In this document: piece by piece, positions 5,744-6,765 of the stretch
Layout: each line of letters opens with the position of its first letter
How positions within the stretch are numbered: the first letter of the stretch is position 1
Origin: an uncultured Acidobacteriota bacterium
GTDB taxonomy: Bacteria > Acidobacteriota > Terriglobia > Bryobacterales > Bryobacteraceae
Length of the DNA stretch: 6,765 nt
Reading direction: 5' to 3'
NCBI GenBank assembly: GCA_937952345.1
Contig: CALFYN010000076.1
Span: forward strand, 1-6,765
Translations under genes and position numbers: made by a program
Notes under the pieces: generated by a model
The model's input: the letters and a program-made list of their open reading frames with translations, nothing else
The model's database searches: none
What the model was told of the DNA's origin: nothing

Positions 5744-6765
5744 TTATCTACTTACCATAACGCGGCGGATGACGCCCGCCACATGATGGATGAGATCTTC
5801 TCCGCCAAGCAGCACCGTATGCGGAATCCAGAACGCGTCCTTGAGGTAGGCTTCAGCTTGAGGACAAGGCATGACACGGCAAGGGATCTGCTGGTACAGA
5901 GGATTCTGATACAGCGTGTGCGGGTAGAACGGCGTGCACGGAATACCTGCCCCGGTCAGGTTGCGATGGAATTCATCGCGTGACTGGCCATAGACCTTTT
6001 CGTCGATGCGCCCGAGCAGGAGATACCAGGAGTGGCGGTTGATGCGCGGATCCACCTTCTGCCAGTGGATGCCGTCCACATCGCGCAGTTCGCGAAGCAG
6101 CAGATCGGCGTTGCGCGACCGCGTGGCGATCTGCTCTGGAAGGCGCTCCAGTTGGGCGATGAGCACGGCCGCCTGAAAGGCGGTGAGCCGGAAATTCGTT
6201 CCCAGCGTGAAGTGATGGAAGTGCCCTTTCCCAATCTGCCGCCCCTGGTTGGCGAGCGAGCGCATCTTCACGGCGAGCGCTTCGTCATTGGTCAGCACAA
6301 TGCCCCCTTCGCCGGCCGTCATGACCTTGCCGTTCTGGAAGCTGAACGAGGAGACAAGGCCGAAACTGCCGGCGCGCTTGCCATTCCATTCCGAACCGTG
6401 AGCGTGCGCGGCATCTTCAATGACGATCAGATTGTGCGCCGCGGCGATGGCCAGGATGCGATCCATGTCCGCCAGCGGTCCGCCGAAGTGCACGGGGATC
6501 ACGGCTTTCGTTTGTGGTGTGATGGCCGCTTCGATGCAGGCGGGGTCAATGTTGAAGGAATAAGGCTCGATGTCGACGAATACAGGAATCGCGCCGACGC
6601 GGGAGACGGCGGTGGCGGTGGAGATGAAAGAAATGGAGGGAACGATGACTTCGTCGCCCGGTTCGATGCCGGCGCTCGCGAGGGCCAGTTCCAGGGTGAG
6701 TGTGCCATTACACGCGGTGATTCCATAGCGGCACTGATGATAGGCCGCAAACTGCTGCTCGAAGG
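5744..6765 (-). CDS. DegT/DnrJ/EryC1/StrS family PLP-dependent aminotransferase (N-terminus outside window)
   Basis: The frame is open from the right edge; 339 residues are visible (first full codon at 6763) and perhaps 30-50 N-terminal residues are missing. A GTG at 6502 is an internal valine, not the start, because the upstream frame reads as conserved family sequence: FEQQFAAYHQCRYGITACNG (1-20), then PGDEVIVPS--FI-TATAV and GAIPVFVD. PLP-site elements follow: IEDAAHAHGSEW (about 115-126, Asp117 expected to contact the pyridine nitrogen) and SFQNGKVMTAGEGG (about 141-154), with Lys146 the Schiff-base lysine. The C-terminal part has FYPHTLYQNPLY, typical of the family. These enzymes transaminate keto sugars (nucleotide-linked or free cyclitols) for amino-sugar, surface-glycan or antibiotic pathways. 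The EDAAHAHGSEW and QNGK-MTAGEGG wording recalls the AHBA synthase/StsC-like (inosose aminotransferase) branch, a resemblance from memory. It is the first visible gene of the minus-strand block and ends 3 nt before the peptidase. Confidence 0.93.
   Translation of the reverse strand, partial: FEQQFAAYHQCRYGITACNGTLTLELALASAGIEPGDEVIVPSISFISTATAVSRVGAIPVFVDIEPYSFNIDPACIEAAITPQTKAVIPVHFGGPLADMDRILAIAAAHNLIVIEDAAHAHGSEWNGKRAGSFGLVSSFSFQNGKVMTAGEGGIVLTNDEALAVKMRSLANQGRQIGKGHFHHFTLGTNFRLTAFQAAVLIAQLERLPEQIATRSRNADLLLRELRDVDGIHWQKVDPRINRHSWYLLLGRIDEKVYGQSRDEFHRNLTGAGIPCTPFYPHTLYQNPLYQQIPCRVMPCPQAEAYLKDAFWIPHTVLLGGEDLIHHVAGVIRRVMVSR

Noticed and set aside
6499..6750. Minus-strand open frame of 83 codons at the right edge
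   Set aside because: It is out of frame with the aminotransferase, whose conserved N-terminal region reads uninterrupted to the window edge. Its Pro/Ser-rich product has no motif.

Overview
The window looks like ordinary chromosomal DNA of a GC-rich Gram-negative-type bacterium. Its gene content suits a soil Acidobacterium of the Solibacter/Bryobacter kind: a free-standing exported CBM9-like protein, a secreted S9 prolyl-oligopeptidase-type peptidase, and an 'archaeal-like' GlmM/phosphomannomutase clade. The taxon is inferred from gene flavour only; there is no rRNA or other marker.

Layout: almost every base is coding. Five genes on the minus strand run from the right edge leftwards as one very compact block. 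In transcription order they are a DegT/DnrJ/EryC1/StrS-type PLP aminotransferase (6765-5744, N-terminus outside the window), an exported S9 family peptidase (5740-3749), an exported CBM9-like protein (3747-3061), a divergent phosphohexomutase paralogue (3060-1693) and a canonical phosphohexomutase of GlmM/phosphomannomutase type (1693-338). The successive junctions are 3 nt, 1 nt, 0 nt and a 1-nt overlap, so a single polycistronic message with translational coupling is very likely. Its promoter lies to the right of the window. At the left edge the 3' end of a plus-strand YdcF/DUF218-family gene (1-341) converges on the block and overlaps its last gene by 4 nt.

Functional reading (inference): the two mutases and the aminotransferase point to sugar-phosphate and amino-sugar or nucleotide-sugar supply for envelope or surface glycans. 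The YdcF relatives SanA and ElyC also act in envelope biology. The peptidase and CBM9-like protein both carry signal peptides and would work outside the cytoplasm. No mobile element, CRISPR array, RNA gene or clear intrinsic terminator is visible. The most notable point is the tandem pair of mutases: one copy keeps textbook motifs, while the other keeps the catalytic Ser and metal-binding Asp residues but has altered loops around them. I see no strong evidence of a wholly new system.
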